Below, piece by piece: positions 63,204 to 64,000 of a stretch of 64,000 nucleotides of DNA. This DNA comes from G963556115 sp963678205 (lineage in GTDB: Bacteria; Planctomycetota; SZUA-567), in contig OY782760.1 in the NCBI GenBank assembly GCA_963678205.1, positions 186,001 through 250,000 on the forward strand. The letters are read 5' to 3'. The notes under the pieces are model-generated. The model worked only from the letters and a program-made list of their open reading frames with translations, ran no database searches and was not told the DNA's origin. Position 1 is the first letter of the stretch; each line of letters begins with the position of its first letter. Both the position numbers and the translations under genes were made by a program.

Positions 63204-64000
63204 ATGAAAAACTATAAATACCTTCTTATTACTTGTATGTACATGGTATTAGCAGTACCGGCATTTGCGACAAATTACAACGTTGGTGATGAAATACCAT
63301 TTGTAGAAGGACAACCAGCTCCACAACCAGCTCCGCAATATGCGTGGTGTCTAGAAAAGCGTAAAGCAGTGCTACAGACCATTAAAGAAAAAGTTTTAGT
63401 ACGTGAAGGTTCGTGGTACTATGAATCTGTCCAACCTATATATCAGTCAAAAATGGAAAAGGTAATGGTTGAGCCAGAACAGAAAAAAGCTGTTCTCGTT
63501 TCTCCCCCACAATACCGTACTGTTACTGAAGAAAAAGTAGTTCATCCTGCAACAGTTGAATTCAAAACAGTACCAGCTCAATACAGGTGGGTAGAAGAAG
63601 AAATAGAAGTAGTGCCTGAGAGAACAGAACAAATTTTCATCCCTGCACAATATGAAACTTATACCGAAAAAATTCTAGTAAGACCAGCAACAACAGTAAG
63701 GGAAGAAGTTCCTGGCTGTGATGAAGATGGTAGTAAAATTGATTGTTACTCTTCTCGTACTATTCCCGCTGAATATGACACAATAACCAAGAAGAGACTA
63801 GTCACTCCAGCAAGGACTGAGACCAAAGTAATCCCTTCTGAGAAAAAAATTATGCGAGTACGAAAAGTAGTAAGTCCCGCTAGAGTCGAAAAGGTACAGG
63901 TTCCAGCTCAGACAGAGTCCATTTCACGAAAAGTTATGGTTACCCCTGCAAAATATCGCTATGAAACTATTCCAGCAAAGTACAAAACCGTTGAAAGAAA
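63204..64000 (+). CDS. Exported Pro-Ala-x-Tyr repeat protein (cut by right edge)
   Basis: The frame from ATG 63204 (GAGAGGAAT upstream) stays open to the end of the window, 265 codons. A signal peptide (1 to about 23, ending VLAVPAFA) is followed by a short Pro/Gln stretch (PAPQPAPQYAW) and then about seven repeats of roughly 20-24 residues. These alternate PAQY-type turns and charged beta strands, e.g. TVPAQYRWVEEEIEVVP, IFIPAQYETYTEKILVRPAT and VTPAKYRYETIPAKYKTVER. Cys residues interrupt once (PGCDEDGSKIDCYSS). This looks like an extended beta-repeat cell-surface or periplasmic protein. Function unknown. Confidence 0.85.
   Translation, partial: MKNYKYLLITCMYMVLAVPAFATNYNVGDEIPFVEGQPAPQPAPQYAWCLEKRKAVLQTIKEKVLVREGSWYYESVQPIYQSKMEKVMVEPEQKKAVLVSPPQYRTVTEEKVVHPATVEFKTVPAQYRWVEEEIEVVPERTEQIFIPAQYETYTEKILVRPATTVREEVPGCDEDGSKIDCYSSRTIPAEYDTITKKRLVTPARTETKVIPSEKKIMRVRKVVSPARVEKVQVPAQTESISRKVMVTPAKYRYETIPAKYKTVER

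Noticed and set aside
1..64000. CRISPR arrays, insertion sequences, integrases or phage genes
   Set aside because: No regularly spaced repeats, transposase motifs or terminal repeats with target duplications were seen. The decayed region at 40.8-41.9 kb shows no mobile-element ends.

Overview
The window is one AT-rich bacterial chromosome segment. Genes are mostly housekeeping, arranged in short operons on both strands and separated by long, very AT-rich spacers. Two proteins carry prepilin-like or lipoprotein N-termini with C-terminal DG-type motifs (9323-10129, 62327-62992). Together with a Lys-rich HhH-like protein, an RNase H2-like protein and the many GTG/TTG starts, these suggest the Planctomycetes-Verrucomicrobia-Lentisphaerae group, most likely a Lentisphaerota-like organism. 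This placement is inference; no rRNA is present to test it. No insertion sequence, prophage or CRISPR array was seen.

Layout. 1-2.8 kb: the end of an unidentified gene and two tandem iron-type alcohol dehydrogenases on the minus strand. 3-8.5 kb: lysS, a small protein with a FliM-like N-terminus, hemB, ispE, a CorA transporter and an acetyltransferase. 8.5-13 kb: a long spacer with a multi-helix inverted repeat, a pseudopilin, then comM, an MBL hydrolase and a DUF4416 gene. 13-24.5 kb: pyrG, a lipoprotein, then a minus-strand run (coiled-coil membrane protein, parB, HD hydrolase, tsaB, an NfnAB-like fusion, glgP). 24.9-28.4 kb: a ferredoxin-nitroreductase, an ArsR-type repressor with a consensus promoter and matching operators, hisG and a degenerate EndoIII-like protein. 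29-34 kb: tRNA-Asp, valS, an AmaP-like membrane protein and queA. 33.9-39 kb: an AraC-GyrI regulator, a frameshifted stand-alone GyrI-like gene and a very unusual TrmO-like/UvrA fusion. 39.4-43.2 kb: a glycosyltransferase, a decayed LysR gene abutting a methyltransferase fragment, and a TauE/SafE permease. 43.7-50.9 kb: tRNA-Ser, gltB and gltD. 50.9-56.2 kb: recN, an HD-GYP protein, an RNase H2-like protein and a NYN nuclease. 56.2-58.8 kb: a ZnuABC-type metal importer. 58.8-64 kb: AMMECR1, purN, a HEAT-repeat protein, a lipoprotein and the start of a Pro-Ala-x-Tyr repeat protein cut by the right edge.

How they work together. gltBD assimilate ammonia, and the NfnAB-like fusion balances NADH, NADPH and ferredoxin. 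hemB, ispE, hisG, purN and pyrG are single steps of dispersed pathways. The most novel block is 33.9-39 kb. Two GyrI-like ligand-binding proteins precede a UvrA-like ATPase carrying an N-terminal TrmO-like region, which looks like a small-molecule or DNA-damage response module. The second notable system is the ArsR locus: a TTCGA-N6-TCGAA operator overlaps a perfect promoter and the start codon and recurs in front of the downstream genes.
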